NCBI GenBank assembly: GCA_029959085.1
Contig: JARWIR010000002.1
Location: 42,776,233-42,840,232 of the forward strand
Length of the DNA: 64,000 nucleotides
Reading direction: 5' to 3'
Source of the DNA: Nemophila menziesii
Lineage: Eukaryota; Streptophyta; Magnoliopsida; Boraginales; Hydrophyllaceae
This document shows, piece after piece, positions 1 through 12,109 of the stretch; positions within the stretch are counted from its first letter, which is position 1, and the number at the start of each line of letters is the position of its first letter. Made by a program: the position numbers and the translations under genes. The notes under the pieces are model-generated. The model ran no database searches. It saw only the letters and a program-made list of their open reading frames with translations, and was not told the DNA's origin.

Positions 1-742
1 TTTACATACTACTCATATCACCATACTGTTAAATGGTGCTAAATGATAGATGTGTGAGGTGGTGATAGATATCATTGTTCATATTAGTAATTTTTAATAA
101 TTCAACCAGGTAATGAGAAGCAACCGAGAGAATAAACCATTCAATATACCATTAAGATAATCTGAAGATTATCTTGCTCATTACCATTCAAAACAATTGA
201 GGGATGATACCATATATGCCAAATCCCTAAGCACATCTCTTAAATAAAACTGTTTGTATTGATAATTTTACTTTCATGTGAATGGAAGTTATTTTGACAA
301 TATGAAGATGATATTACATGTCTCAAAGCCCAACATGACAAAGATGGATAAAAAATGTTCAATGATAGATTGAACTTGGAGAAGAAGAAACTCAACCATA
401 TTCAGAAATAAACTTGTAGAAAATTCTATGATCAAAGAAATATGAGAACACCAATTAGTAAATAATTTAAGTAGACACACCATAAGTCATATCAACAATG
501 TTCCAACAAAAATCTTCAGCTTCCTTCTCATATAAGTCATATCACATTAAGAAAACTATACACACATAAGAAGATATAAAGGTCATAACAAAAGGGATAT
601 AGCTCAGGGACTATATAGAGAATTTTCCTATACCAGACTTTTTTTTAATTTTAGAACCTTCACTAAATAAAACTCTTAAACTACCCTTGATAACAGATAC
701 TTAAAATCAACAAATAGGAGTAAAATACGCTTAATATAATTT
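1..742. repeat. Large direct repeat, copy 1, left part (matches 22581-23322)
   Basis: The bases run nearly collinearly with 22581-23322, with scattered substitutions and small indels. Shared landmarks are the opening 'tttacatactact', the 'ccaacaaaaatct' stretch and the 'taaaatacgcttaatataat' at the right edge. Short pieces also match the region around the NudC pseudogene (about 17830-17860 and 20240-20290), so this is a diverged relative of that locus. No convincing coding exon was recognised here. Confidence 0.8.
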
Positions 743-2250
743 TGGTGTTCCTAGAACTTTTAAAGTGTTTTAAACTCTTAAAGGAACTTTTATGAGAAGC
801 ACCAAATAGATGTTTCTTTAAAAAACACTTAACGTGATTTTAAATTTTAAATTTTTTTTTAAATATTTTTTTCAAATTTTAAATTTTATTCTATAAGCAT
901 TTTTTTTACTCTAATATAAGCACTTCTAAATGGACCTAAGTTTGCATATTAAATTTAAATTAAATTAATTATAATTCCTTGTATTATACAACATAATCTA
1001 TATTTTTTTAATAAAAATATACAAATAAAATAAATTAAAACGTGATAAAATAAATTTAAAAAGTTTGATAGAGCAAGTGCAGATTCTGATGAAGTTAAAC
1101 TACCCAAGATCCACTATCTTGTCGCTAATCGAATTTCATATAAAAAATTGTATTTCATTAAATAAAACTAAAAAAAATGAAAACACAATTATAAATTTGG
1201 TCCTAAAAATCTTAGGGTGAATTCCCTATAGGCTTTCTGAAACAATCTTAGTGTCGGGTTTTGGAGACTATCTTAGTTCCATAAAGGAACCCTCCCATTC
1301 CTCTCTCCTTCAAAGAGGCTCATTGTCATTATTACCCTTATAGTGTATATAAGATACAAAAAATGGATTCTTCTCTTCCATCCATTACCATTTTCTATCT
1401 CCTCCATTACCATTAATTTCTCTCCTCCTTTTATCATTGTTTATTTAAACTCCTTCATTAACTATCAATAATTTCTAGTTTCGACCACAACCACTAACCA
1501 TCGCTGATCACCGGCGACCACTGTCGGAAAAATTTCTGAGTATGGAAAAGGCTATTGTATGGACTACTGAGTATGGAAAAAGTTACTGAGTATGGAAAAG
1601 TTAATGAGTATCGGAAAAAGTGTTGTGTATCGGACAAAGTTAACTTTACTGAGTATACTCGTATGCTCAGTAACTATGATCGTATGCTCAGTACTGAGTT
1701 TACTCAGTTACTTTGCTGAGTATCGAGAAAATTCATTATGTTTTTAGAATTTTTCTTGATTACTACGTTCAAACAAGGAAAAAAAAAAAGAAAAGAAATT
1801 GAATTGAAATTACTACGGATTATTATAAAAATAATATTGATTATTAAAAAAAGACTAGCAATACAAAATTAGTAGTACAAAAATTGACAAAACAATGAAA
1901 CTCGATAATTAGCTAAAGCCAAGATGCGATATTTTATATGCATTTCCCTCATCCTCTCGTTCTATTTACACTATAGGAGCCTCCCATGAAAGCTGTACCT
2001 ATCAAAAAGAGAAAAATCTCGAGCTGATGACATGTTTTGAGTTTGAAAATATTATAAAGAATAAAGAAAAGGATTTTGTCTACTTCTTACTTGAAAGCCC
2101 TCGTCTCGTCACTTCCAAAACCATTTGCATATTCGTCTCCATTTACCATTTTCTTCATTTATTACAAATTATTGAAATAAATAATGTTCTCATTCGCTAT
2201 ATAATTTAGAAGGATAAAATAGAGGCTTAACCACAAGATGGACACAACCA
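743..2250. other. Segment present only in repeat copy 1 (about 1.5 kb), no gene seen
   Basis: Copy 2 of the direct repeat has only about 130 unrelated bases (23323-23450) at this position. The segment is therefore an insertion in copy 1 or a deletion in copy 2. It is AT-rich, with a slightly GC-richer pyrimidine-rich part at 1240-1530 and a repeated-motif patch at 1536-1735. No terminal inverted repeats, target duplication or long ORF were recognised. Confidence 0.55.
1536..1735. repeat. Cluster of ACTGAGTAT(G/C)GAAAA motifs and their inverted forms
   Basis: The word CTGAGTATGGAAAA or a one-base variant occurs four to five times between 1536 and 1640. It is followed by GTATGCTCAGTA twice and by both ACTGAGT and ACTCAGT up to 1735. 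Direct and inverted copies are interleaved, so the strand could fold. The cluster lies in the copy-1-specific segment. Confidence 0.6.
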
Positions 2251-5200
2251 TCACCCCCACCGGATCTCTTGATTCTGATACCCCACGTATTCAACCTATC
2301 TAAAAATGGTCCACATCAGATCTACTAGTACTACTCCCAGCAACCACCGCCTATAGGGGTGGCTTACAAAGAATGTTTGAAAAATAATTTTGCCATTATA
2401 AGTGGCCATGCTTTAGATGGGTGTGTAGGCACTGCCAAACCAAACTGACCCAACCTCCATGTGTACTGACTTCAACCGGTTGAAGCAGCTCGCTGGAGTT
2501 GTCAAAGCTCATGTGAGAGAGAGGAGGCTAGAGAGATGAGAAAGAAAGAATAATGATTAGGTTTTATAATATTTCTGATCAAGTATATATATAGGAAATA
2601 AAACACAAACAAAAGGTAAAAGAGTATTTGAAATTTCAGCTTATGGTGTTAAAATTTGATCGTGGCCTTTAGTATGAGGAAGGACCTGGTCCTGTTGGGT
2701 GATAGGGGTGTGTTTATAAGACCCTTTGGGTAATTTACTAAAAATCTTATTTGTAGAAAAGGAGTTATAAATCCAAGAGAGACTAGAGTCAGATTTTATC
2801 ATTTGTGAATTTGTTGCAGTATAAGTCCCGATATTATATTATGCAACTAGTGCATTATAAGGCTCTATGTTGGGCAAAAATAACATAAATTATATTAAAT
2901 TATATAATCAAAAAAATCATATAGATAAAAATAAATGAAGGCTTTAAGATTTAACTTTAAAAATTGAAGGACCAAGTGAATGTCTGAAAACCAGGAAACC
3001 AAAAGGTGATTTTTATAAAATTAAACATTAGGGGTCAAAATGAAATATCAAAATTCGGGTGGTCCATGGTCCCCGTATTACCCTAATTATACAAGGAAAG
3101 CAAAAGAGACTAGCTTGAAGCAATGATTCACTTTTCACTTTTTAACACTTAGCCCCTTATCTTGTAAATAAAACCTTTTAGTCTCTTATTTTTCGATTTT
3201 CTAACAATATTAAATCTTTTTCTATTTGCATTTATGTTATTAATGCTAATTTGACGTGCCACTGTATTATTGATTTTAATAAATAACTAGTGTTCTGTCA
3301 TAAGATGATGACATTTATATTATAATTAAAAAACAAAAAAAAGACAAAGTTATCAGACGAATAAAATACAAGACTTAAATATGATATATGCAAAATTAGG
3401 ACCAAATACAACAGATAATACAAATGTTATGTTTGCAGAATATTAATAATTCAATCCATCAAATTTTTTATTCATAAAATGTCAAGAACTATAAAATTTT
3501 GCAAGAAATATGTCAGAATTTTAAGTTTTTTAAATTATTTTCCAAATTAAATGACTGATAACCAATAATATCCAATTAAATTTTCAATATAAAAATTTCA
3601 ATAAATAAAAAATGAAATGTTTGAATCAAGTTCAAATAGTTAGAATAAAAATGTTGGAAAATAACAATACAAAATCAATCAAATACTAGGCATTAAAAAA
3701 ATCAGAAGTACTGAAAGAGAGTAAATACATTATAAATAAGAAGCAATAAGCTATTGACAAGATGATAAAAAAATTAATAAAAAATATTTACCTAAATGAA
3801 TATTCAATTGAAATAGAATGATCAACGATAGAAGAAATAATCATACACTTGACTGTAAAAGGAGGAGAAGATCGATAGAGAAGCTCCCTTGAGAATGGAC
3901 ACGATGGATTAATCATTACAAAACAATGATATAAAATAGAAAATTTAAGTATAATTTGTTGATGTTTTTGTGTGTATAAGTGTTATGTATAGACGAGAAA
4001 GGGTGGAGGCTAGGGTTCGTATTAGGAAAGGAGTGGCGACGACTTTCTATAGATTATTTTCATGGTCCCTTGTACAGGTTAGCGGCTTTGTATAATCTCC
4101 TTTGGGAATTTAAACAATGGTAACAAATCCACTAATTATTCATTCATGAGACTTCATTTTATTTTATTTTTGTTCAATATATGTATTTAATTTTGGCTGA
4201 CAAAATTAAACACAACATTAAAAACTTCTTACTACTCCATATAATTCCTAATTTGAGAAAGTTTGAGTTAGACTAGATAGTTTATGAAAATAATATTTAC
4301 AAAGAACATAAGGCATACATTCATATTCAAAAACACTACCATGGAAAATCACTCATAAAAAAAACTCATTAAATAATCAATCATGAATTAAGAAACCACT
4401 GAACTTCAATGGTCTTTGGATTATTGGCCGAGGAGGAAGCAATTTCTGAACAATAACAGACAATCGCTACCATGAAAAAAACTACCATGAAAAATCACTC
4501 ATTAAAAAGAAAATACTCATTAAATAATCAATCTTGAATTAAGCCATCATTGAACTTCAATGGTCTTGGGCTTCTTAGGCTGAGGCTGAGGCTGAGGCAG
4601 AACAGTGAGAGTCAAAACACCATTGCTACAAGTAGAGATATCTCATTAACATCACTACAAGCAACAATATTTATTCATTCTTAGTCAAAAACACAATCGC
4701 TACAAGCAGCAAAGATCTCATAGCGGCGAAGGCTAGCTGGGAAGGAGAGCGGCTTGGTTGTGGCGGTTGTTGCTTTGCAGGAGAACGACTTGGTTGTGGT
4801 AGTGATTGCTGGTGAAAATGGTGAAAAGAAGGGTTAGAAAGGGTTTGGTTCTCAAGACATATAATATTATAATTAGATATTATAATAATTGGTATAGGAG
4901 TATAATAGGTATTAAAATGATGGAAATATTATTTCTGGACTCTATAAGGTTAAGCTACTAGGGTGGGCTTAGTTATACAAGATATTTTAGGATGTGGAAT
5001 TAATTAGAAATTATTTCTATTTTTTATTCTTTATACAATGAGGTGTATTTATTTTTTTGTTTTTATATAGTTTGTTAAATTTTGAAGTTTTATCTTATTT
5101 GAATTAATATATAGTATTACTAGTAAAACATGATTTAGACGTTTTTTATCTTTTCTTATTAAGATTTTAATTTCTTGATTTCCTTAATACGTTTATTATT

Positions 5201-5600
5201 ATAGTAAACTAATATTTATATGAATAATTTGAATTCAAATTTTAGTAAATTACTAGTTGATTAATTGGTTTAAATACATTAATTTTAAAATTAGATGGTT
5301 TTTAAATGGATAAACTCGTTATTTTATTGGAAAATGCTTTAAAGTATATGGGTCATTAATGATACTAGTTAAATATAATATTTCCTATCAAAGTTAGATA
5401 TTGATGATTACTAATTTTTTTTATTACATCAAATTCTAAATCACATTTTCAATAAGGGTGAGACGCGATTCATACACTTATGTTTACATTTTTGGATTTA
5501 TGGTAAAGCAAAACACATCATCCATGAGCACGGATAGATTTTTTAGATCTCTCATGTCTTTTCGAGAGAGTAGTATCATGCACACGTAGCAAATCTTTAA
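2251..5600. repeat. Large direct repeat, copy 1, right part (matches 23451-27020)
   Basis: After the copy-specific segment, similarity to the second copy resumes at 'cttgattctgataccccacg' and continues to about 5590, ending near 'gagagtagtatcatgcaca'. Indels of tens of bases separate the copies, including an 80-bp tandem duplication found only in copy 2. It contains two short sHSP-like tails but no intact gene. The rest is AT-rich non-coding DNA. Confidence 0.8.
4548..4640 (-). pseudogene. Small heat-shock protein-like C-terminal fragment
   Basis: On the - strand a short frame reads SNGVLTLTV, then a Gln/Pro-rich stretch, then KKPKTIEVQ and a stop. This resembles the end of a plant HSP20 (alpha-crystallin) protein: a beta-strand of the NGVLTVTV type followed by the C-terminal tail with its I-x-V motif. 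No alpha-crystallin core was found upstream, so it is at best a relic. A second partial copy of the tail (PKTIEVQ) is visible at about 4395-4440. The call rests on about 30 residues and is tentative. Confidence 0.4.
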
Positions 5601-5639
5601 GACCACCAGGAGGATGCTTCTGGTGGCACTCTGATACTC

Positions 5640-5813
5640 AAGTTAAAATAATTTTTTGTCAAAATGCTCTCAAACAAGAGAGCCTATAAGAGTGATGAAA
5701 TGGTATGTTTTCTAACATTATGATAATGTAGTAGAAACAGGTTAGTCTACCTATTAGTGGTAATAGGGACATGATCGTTGTAACGCCTATATTCGTAAAT
5801 ATTCATAGTGTGA

Positions 5814-5860
<47 letters not shown>

Positions 5861-5940
5861 AGACTATTCTTATAAATAAGGATGTGAATCAACCATATTC
5901 GTGAATCAACTCCTGGTAAAAGATATATAGGAAGAACTTC
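5640..5940. repeat. Repeat Y, copy 1 (matches about 21310-21760)
   Basis: Shared pieces include 'ctcaaacaagagagc', 'gatgaaatg', 'catagtgtgat' and 'aaataaggatgtgaa' in the same order as at 21310-21760. It lies just right of the large repeat in copy 1, but upstream of the large repeat in the second location. That is the order expected of a multi-unit tandem duplication. Confidence 0.6.
5817..5858. repeat. (AT)21 microsatellite
   Basis: This is an uninterrupted AT dinucleotide run of 42 bases inside repeat Y. The corresponding place near 21700 has only a short 'atatatata', so the run expanded in this copy. Confidence 0.95.
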
Positions 5941-6204
5941 CAGCAAAAATTGAAGTCTATGGTCACATTAGAAGGCAAATCATTAAAATTCCATTAAGGC
6001 AGGCCAAAAACACGGTTCTTAAATGGTAGTTATCTTGCTCCATTTAATTTTTTATTGCTAAACTTGATGTATTATAATGAGTGTGGTTTGCAGGAGGTTG
6101 ATGGATTATGATGAGCAATGTTTGCAGGAGGTTCTAGACTTGTCATTTCCTAACTTTCTGGTGTTACATTGTAAGCTTAGCTTCTCCTCTAAGTATAAGT
6201 TTGT

Positions 6205-7772
6205 TGATGTCTCCCTTATTGTTCTTATTTTTTATCCTTGGGAGACATCATTTTTTATGTTTATTTGAATATTTTGATAGACTTTTGAGTTAAAAATACA
6301 ATAAACCAGAATTTCCATTTTATTTCTAGTAATTTTGATTTATTAAACTTTTGCGGGTAATCTTGTATATTTTAGTGGAAAGTTTGTAGGTTTTGATTAT
6401 TAGCTAGGAATGGAATCCGAGAAGAGAGTCAAAGATCGTGATATGGAGTCAAGACTTGAAGATAAATCCCGAAGATATTATTTTTAGAGCTGAAAATCTG
6501 TTTTCCAGGCCATAGATTGCTGATTTCGAGGTGCTTAAGAGCTGATTTAGCCGCTGACCTTTGAAGAGAAAACATTCCTTATCGAGTTGCGGAACTTTAA
6601 CAACTGGAATGAGTTCAATCGGAGTCATAACGAAGCGGAAAAAGCCGTTTTAGTGAAGGTGTATAGCAGTTACGGGATTTTGGGCTTAGAATTTGGGCTT
6701 GGACATTTAATTAGTGTTTTATTAGTAGGTCCAAGCCCTAATCCGTTTTTACACTTATAAAAGGGGCCTTTGACTTCTATTTTTCACACAATTCACATTC
6801 CACAAGATTAAACATCAGAGAGAAGCAACAGAAGGAAGAAGAAAGAAGAAGCTGCAAGAACGGAGAGGGTCTATATCTCCGTTCTCAGTCATTCCAACTC
6901 CGGAAATTAGGTTTCTTTCAATTTTAATTTTGTAATCAAATATGAATTCCATTTCAATTAATTTAGTTTTTCATTTAATTATTAGGAGCTAAACATTTAT
7001 TAGCTCTTGAGAATGCTACATGGGTAATTCCCAAATCTTATTAAATTTCATATGTTGAATTTGGGTTTCTGTTAAATTAAATTAGAATTTGTCTTTTACT
7101 CTTTTCGATAAATTGAGAATATTTACTGTTTTTAGAGTCATGAACTAGGAACAGGTGTTAGTATGTAGGCTATTCCAATTAGTGGCAATTGGATCATCCT
7201 GACGGAGGGTTTAGGTACAGAACCATTTATTCAATCTAGGATAGAAGCTATTGATTCTGACGAACTTAGCTAATTCTAGGGCCAATGAGGTAATAAAACT
7301 TAAACATCCAAAAGTGGATCATATTTACCCTGACGGGACTAGTGATACTCTAGGATCGCCTTATAGTCCACCCTGACGGGGGTATAAGGAATTTAGAATC
7401 CCGACCATTGTAATTGACCAATTTAACCCTTAAACATCATAGGTTATGAAATAGTATTAGGAAGATCCCTTGCGTTCCCAAGTGCTACTTCTCATACTGC
7501 GTTTTACATCATTTTACTTGCGTGTTAGCTTTTAATTGCATTTTTCCATTTAATCTTTTATTACTTAGGCTTAATACAAAAACCAAACAATCATTATTTC
7601 TTTACTTGTTTCCATAAGTGCAACCATTCATTACTTGTTAAACATTGTGATCAACCATCCCGTCCTTGTAACGAATATGTTTTATCAACTATATTGCTTG
7701 GGATAACCGTACACTTGCGGTTGTGGTTCGATTATTTATTGCATTTATTTTAGAACACACAAAGGACCACCA
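6205..7772 (+). repeat. 5' LTR of element 1
   Basis: The LTR runs from TGATGTCTCCC to CCACCA and is the same length as the 3' LTR. An 11-bp perfect inverted repeat opens it: TGATGTCTCCC at 6205-6215 and GGGAGACATCA at 6240-6250. A likely core promoter TATAAAA lies at 6756-6762, followed by a purine-rich stretch (6810-6870) likely to be transcribed as leader. Confidence 0.95.
6756..6762 (+). promoter_or_regulatory. Probable TATA box in the 5' LTR
   Basis: TATAAAA sits in 'cacttataaaaggggcc', with GC-richer flanks and AT-rich DNA around it. The same box is at 16575-16581 in the 3' LTR. Its position about 550 bases into the LTR fits the U3/R boundary. No transcript evidence is available. Confidence 0.6.
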
Positions 7773-7778
7773 AGTTTT

Positions 7779-7796
7779 TGGCGCCGCTGCCGGGGA
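7779..7796 (+). promoter_or_regulatory. Primer binding site, tRNA-Asp type (element 1)
   Basis: TGGCGCCGCTGCCGGGGA is complementary to the 3' end of plant tRNA-Asp as I recall it, with one mismatch, and starts six bases after the LTR end. This primer is typical of the Athila lineage. Element 2 carries the identical 18-mer, so the mismatch is a property of these families and not decay. Confidence 0.85.
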
Positions 7797-7905
7797 TGGT
7801 AGCGTGTGACCACGGTGTTTACCTTTAGTGATAGTTGCATTTATTTTTATTTCAGTTTTACGCTTTTTGTTTGTTCATTTCTTTTCAGGTTCTTAGGTTT
7901 GGTGT

Positions 7906-8619
7906 ATGCGAAGAAGACTATTTAAGGATCTAGAGCCAACACCTCCGATCCTTAATAATCCAGAATCGTTGATCAGACTTGCTAACAAGAGAAGGAGAGA
8001 ACAAGAAGCTTTAGAAGTAGAAAAGTTAGTTAACAGAATGGAAAATATCAATCTTCAGAATCAACAGAATAATGTACAAGGCCAGCTAGATGCAAATGGC
8101 CAACCTTTAGCTCCAGGCATTATTCCTCAAGTTCAACCACTAAATCCTAATCCTCAAGTTCAGATAGTGATGAATCAAGATCCATGGTTTGTTAATGGTC
8201 CACCAGAAGCTCCATTCCGTGCTCCTGCTCTAGGAGTAGGTGGTCCAGATATTAATGTTCCAAGATTTCGTCCAGATTCGGGTATGTTAGCTCAATTCCA
8301 AAACTTTGGAAATTTTCGTGGTAGATCACAAGAAGATCCTATCCGAGCCGTTCAGAAATTTAAGCAGATATGTGATTCTTACATCACACAAAGGGTTTCA
8401 AGGGAACAACTGTATTTTGCTGCGTTTCGATTCTTTGTCATTGATGGAGCGAGTGAATGGCACGATACACAAGATCCTACGAAGATAACAAACTGGGACC
8501 AATTAGAAACTGCTTTCTTTGACAGATTTTACCCAAGTAACATGAGGTTAGATGATCAACTTGAGTTAACACATTTCCGTCAAGAGTATGATGAAACTTT
8601 GGGTAAGAGTTCAATTTGA
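7906..8619 (+). CDS. gag: Truncated Gag of element 1
   Basis: This is a 237-residue ORF starting at the first ATG after the leader. Residues about 1-95 are charged, then Asn/Gln/Pro-rich. Residues about 135-230 match the retrotransposon gag (capsid) domain, with [32 protein letters not shown] and [12 protein letters not shown]. Element 2 has the equivalent domain and continues for about 145 further residues. Here the frame ends at residue 237, right where DNA encoding the rest of Gag and the front of the protease is missing. The product would normally form the virus-like particle around the element's RNA; this version lacks its C-terminal part and has no visible zinc knuckle. Confidence 0.85.
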   Translation: MRRRLFKDLEPTPPILNNPESLIRLANKRRREQEALEVEKLVNRMENINLQNQQNNVQGQLDANGQPLAPGIIPQVQPLNPNPQVQIVMNQDPWFVNGPPEAPFRAPALGVGGPDINVPRFRPDSGMLAQFQNFGNFRGRSQEDPIRAVQKFKQICDSYITQRVSREQLYFAAFRFFVIDGASEWHDTQDPTKITNWDQLETAFFDRFYPSNMRLDDQLELTHFRQEYDETLGKSSI

Positions 8620-11600
8620 TGCCCAAATCGATCTTTGATAAGCTAAAAATTGGAGAAACAAGACCCACTTCTATGGTCTTGCAAATGGCGGACAGGTCTC
8701 TTGCACATCTTGAAGGCCGAATTGAGGATGTCCTCGTTAAGGCAGGTACACTTATATTTCCCGTTGATTTCATAATACTTGAGTACGATGCAGATAGAAA
8801 TGTCCCCATTATTTTGGGTAGACCATTTCTAGCCACAGGGCGTACATTAATCGATGTAGAGAACGGCGAATTAACGATGAGGATACAAGATGAGGAAGTC
8901 AAATTCAATGTATTTCGAGCTATAAAATTTCCAGATTCTCAGGATTATTGCTTCAGAATGGACCTAGTTGAGCAAGCATCGCAAGAGGTATTTAATTGCT
9001 TAAATTTTGATGATATCTTGCAGGCTGCTTTGACATTTGATTCACCTGAGATGATGGAAGATCTTGCCGAAACAGTGGCAGCTCTCAGTTCTGAAAATCC
9101 GAAGTATAGGCGTCTTGCCTATGAACCTGTGAGAGAAGCGGGGGAGATTGTTCCTAAAAAGAAGCCCTCAATTGAATCTCCTCCGGAATTGGAAGAAAAA
9201 CCGTTACCAGCACACTTGAGGTATGCATATTTAGGTACTAATGAAACTCTACCTGTTATTGTTTCAGCTAATTTAAAAGGTCCTCAAGAAGATAAACTGT
9301 TGCGTGTGTTGAGAGCCAACGAAGAAGCAATAGGTTGGACAATTGCTGACATCAAAGGCATTAGACCATCCTATTGTCAACACAAAATTATACTTGAAGA
9401 TGACAACGCACGCTCAGTTGAAGGTCAAAGAAGATTAATGCCCGTTATGAAGGATGTAGTGAAGAAAGAGGTGATCAAGCTTTTAGATGCGGGGATTATT
9501 TATCCCATCTCGAGTAGTGAATGGGTGAGTCCGGTTCAGTGTGTACCGAAGAAAGGAGGAATGACAACAGTTCATAATGATAAAAATGAAGCGATTCCTT
9601 CAAGAACGGTAGTTGGATGGAGAGTTTGCATGGATTACAGAAAGCTAAACAAGGCCACCAGAAAAGATCATTTCCCTTTGCCCTTCATTGATCAAATGTT
9701 AGACAAATTATCCGGAAGAGAGTACTATTGCTTCTTGGATGGTTACTCCGGGTACAATCAGATTTACGTGGCTCCAGAAGATCAACATAAGACTATGTTT
9801 ACATGCCCATTTGGTACTTTTGCATATCGTAGAATGCCATTTTTGTTGTGTAACGCTCTCGCTACTTTTCAAAGGTGTATGATGGCCATCTTCTGGGATA
9901 TGATCGATAATTTCCTTGAAGAGTTTATGGACGATTTCTCCGTGTTTGGTAATGATTTTGATAAATGTTTAGATAACTTGGAGAAAGTGTTGGTAAGATG
10001 TAAGGAAACAGACTTGGTGTTAAACTGGGAGAAGTGTCATTTCATGGTTCGTGAAGGTATTGTTCTGGGTCACAAAGTTTTGAGTGCTGGGTTAGAGGTT
10101 GATAGAGCAAAGATAGAGGTAATTAAAACTCTTCCCCGTCCTGTTTCTGTTAAAGGGGTAAGGAGTTTTCTTGGCCAGGCTAGCTTTTATAGGCGATTTA
10201 TCAAAGACTTTTCTAAGATTGCTAAACCGTTATGCAACTTACTCGAAAAGGATTCCAAATTCCTCTTTGATGAGGCTTGCTTAGCGGCCTTCAAAGCAAT
10301 CAAAGAAAAGCTCCTTTCTGCTCCTATAGTGTTACCTCCAGATTGGAATTTACCGTTTGAGGTTATGTGTGATGCGAGTGATTTGTGTATGGGAGCTGTA
10401 TTGGGACAGAGAAAAGAGAAGGTTTTTCATTCGATTTACTATGCTAGTAAAACTTTTAATGGTGCTCAGATTAATTACATAGTTACAGAAAAGGAGTTGC
10501 TAGCAGTTGTATATTCATTTGATAAATTTCGCTCTTATCTTCTTGGAGCGAAAGTTATTGTTTATACAGATCATTCCGCGATCAGGTATCTTATGGAAAA
10601 GAAAGATGCGAAACCAAGGTTAATCAGATGGGTGTTATTACTTCAAGAGTTCGATTTAGAGATCAAAGATAGAAAGGGTTGTGAGAATCAGGTTGCAGAT
10701 CATCTATCGCGTTTAGAGGGTTCAGAGATGAAAAGTGGTACTGAAGTAGTTAGAGAAGAATTTCCTGATGAGAGTTTATTCGTTGTTCGAGATTATGAAG
10801 CTCCGTGGTATGCATATATTGCGAATTTAGTGGTGAGTGGTGTTTTTCCTGAAGGTTCTACTTATCAAGAAAGAAAGAGGTTAGCTCATCGTGCTAGACA
10901 GTTCTTTTGGGAGGATCCTTTACTCTACAAAGTTTGTGCTGACCAAATGATACGAAGATGTGTAGCAAGGGAGGAAACTGAAGACATTATAGCTGGATGC
11001 CATGATTCACTATATGGAGGACATTTCAAGGGAGATAGAACTGTTGCGAAGGTATTCCAATCAGGTTTTTACTGGCCTTCTCTTGTTAAAGATTGTCATG
11101 AATATGTTAAGAAATGCACGAGATGCCAGTTTACCGGAAACATATCCAAGAGGGATGAGATGACACGTAATAATGTATTAGAAGTTGAAATATTCGATGT
11201 TTGGGGTATAGACTTTATGGGTCCTTTCGTTCCTTTAAATGGTAACCTCTACATCTTATTAGCTGTTGATTATGTGTCTAAGTGGGTAGAAGCGGTGGCT
11301 TTACCTACCAATGATTCACGAGTGGTGATTAAGTTCTTGAAATCACATATTTTCACTAGACATGGCACACCTAGAGTGATTATTAGCGACGGGGGATCTC
11401 ATTTCGTTAATAAATATCTAAAGACTGTTCTAGAGAAGTATGGAGTAAGACACCGTGTATCTACTGCATATCATCCACAATCCAATGGTCAAGCTGAAAT
11501 TTCGAATCGTGAAGTCAAGTCAATTCTAGAGAAAACCGTTGGTCCTACAAAAAAAGATTGGTCAATGAAGTTAGATGATGCGTTGTGGGCCTATCGTACT

Positions 11601-11669
11601 GCGTTCAAAACTCCAGTTGGTCATCTCCTTATCGTATGGTGTATGGTAAGGCTTGTCACTTACCTTTAG
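8616..11669 (+). CDS. pol: Pol of element 1: protease remnant, RT, RNase H, integrase (frameshifted)
   Basis: The 1017-codon frame opens at a TTG that is only a frame edge. Residues 1-95 are the back two thirds of a retropepsin (MPKSIF, then IILGRPFL near 66-72). The catalytic DLGAS segment, present in element 2, is deleted. Reverse transcriptase spans about 330-520, with VCMDYRKLN near 335 and the active site FMDDF at about 437-441. Near 415 the usual FGLCNAPATF reads [10 protein letters not shown]. RNase H covers about 580-700 (DAS near 586, TDHSAIRYL). Integrase follows: an HHCC finger (about 793-835) and a D,D35E core with Asp in GIDFMG, Asp 925 and Glu 961. About 20 codons before the stop the frame leaves the family sequence, and the true C-terminus continues in another frame. 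It overlaps the gag ORF by 4 nt as a result of the deletion. Confidence 0.92.
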   Translation: MMPKSIFDKLKIGETRPTSMVLQMADRSLAHLEGRIEDVLVKAGTLIFPVDFIILEYDADRNVPIILGRPFLATGRTLIDVENGELTMRIQDEEVKFNVFRAIKFPDSQDYCFRMDLVEQASQEVFNCLNFDDILQAALTFDSPEMMEDLAETVAALSSENPKYRRLAYEPVREAGEIVPKKKPSIESPPELEEKPLPAHLRYAYLGTNETLPVIVSANLKGPQEDKLLRVLRANEEAIGWTIADIKGIRPSYCQHKIILEDDNARSVEGQRRLMPVMKDVVKKEVIKLLDAGIIYPISSSEWVSPVQCVPKKGGMTTVHNDKNEAIPSRTVVGWRVCMDYRKLNKATRKDHFPLPFIDQMLDKLSGREYYCFLDGYSGYNQIYVAPEDQHKTMFTCPFGTFAYRRMPFLLCNALATFQRCMMAIFWDMIDNFLEEFMDDFSVFGNDFDKCLDNLEKVLVRCKETDLVLNWEKCHFMVREGIVLGHKVLSAGLEVDRAKIEVIKTLPRPVSVKGVRSFLGQASFYRRFIKDFSKIAKPLCNLLEKDSKFLFDEACLAAFKAIKEKLLSAPIVLPPDWNLPFEVMCDASDLCMGAVLGQRKEKVFHSIYYASKTFNGAQINYIVTEKELLAVVYSFDKFRSYLLGAKVIVYTDHSAIRYLMEKKDAKPRLIRWVLLLQEFDLEIKDRKGCENQVADHLSRLEGSEMKSGTEVVREEFPDESLFVVRDYEAPWYAYIANLVVSGVFPEGSTYQERKRLAHRARQFFWEDPLLYKVCADQMIRRCVAREETEDIIAGCHDSLYGGHFKGDRTVAKVFQSGFYWPSLVKDCHEYVKKCTRCQFTGNISKRDEMTRNNVLEVEIFDVWGIDFMGPFVPLNGNLYILLAVDYVSKWVEAVALPTNDSRVVIKFLKSHIFTRHGTPRVIISDGGSHFVNKYLKTVLEKYGVRHRVSTAYHPQSNGQAEISNREVKSILEKTVGPTKKDWSMKLDDALWAYRTAFKTPVGHLLIVWCMVRLVTYL

Positions 11670-12109
11670 AGCTTGAAATGGGTGCCTATTGGGCGATTGC
11701 GCAGTTGAACTTAGATCCTATCTTAGCCGGAAAGAATCGTATGATGAAGCTTAATGAACTTGACGAATTCCGATTGCATGCTTATGAAAATGCCAAACTT
11801 TACAAAGAAAACACGAAGAAATGGCATGACAATCGGATTCGTACAAAGAACTTTGAAGTGGGGCAAAGAGTATTGAAGTATAACTCAAAGTTCAGCAATT
11901 ATCCGGGTGAGTTAAGATCTAAGTGGTCAGGTCCATACATTGTGACCAAAGTTACACCTCATGGAGTTATAGAAATAGAACATCCGCTAGAGAACCGTAC
12001 CTTCATGGTAAACGGTCACAGATTGAAGATATACCATGGAGGTGAAGATACCAATCGCTCGGAAGATCCACATCCCAGGGAGGTCATGTATCTCCTCGAA
12101 ACTCCTTAA
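11585..12109 (+). CDS. Integrase C-terminal part in a shifted frame (element 1)
   Basis: From about 11630 this frame carries the continuation of integrase: [12 protein letters not shown], then a region ending in WHDNRI, then the SH3-like C-terminal domain with [10 protein letters not shown] and a terminal [11 protein letters not shown]. The listed start is only the beginning of the open frame; the real join with the upstream frame is near 11620-11635, where a single-base loss is the simplest explanation. The stop at 12107-12109 is probably the original pol stop. It belongs to the same gene as the preceding entry. Confidence 0.85.
   Translation: MGLSYCVQNSSWSSPYRMVYGKACHLPLELEMGAYWAIAQLNLDPILAGKNRMMKLNELDEFRLHAYENAKLYKENTKKWHDNRIRTKNFEVGQRVLKYNSKFSNYPGELRSKWSGPYIVTKVTPHGVIEIEHPLENRTFMVNGHRLKIYHGGEDTNRSEDPHPREVMYLLETP

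Noticed and set aside
6077..6268. 63-codon + strand ORF at the left border of element 1
   Set aside because: Its second half lies in the LTR. The part outside can be extended across the empty site, but it is short and shows no recognisable protein, so it is likely chance.
7779..7796. tRNA-Asp-like match
   Set aside because: Only the 18 bases complementary to the tRNA 3' end are present. This is a primer binding site and not a tRNA gene.
8477..8908. 143-codon - strand ORF under gag/pol
   Set aside because: It is an antisense shadow of the gag and protease coding sequence.
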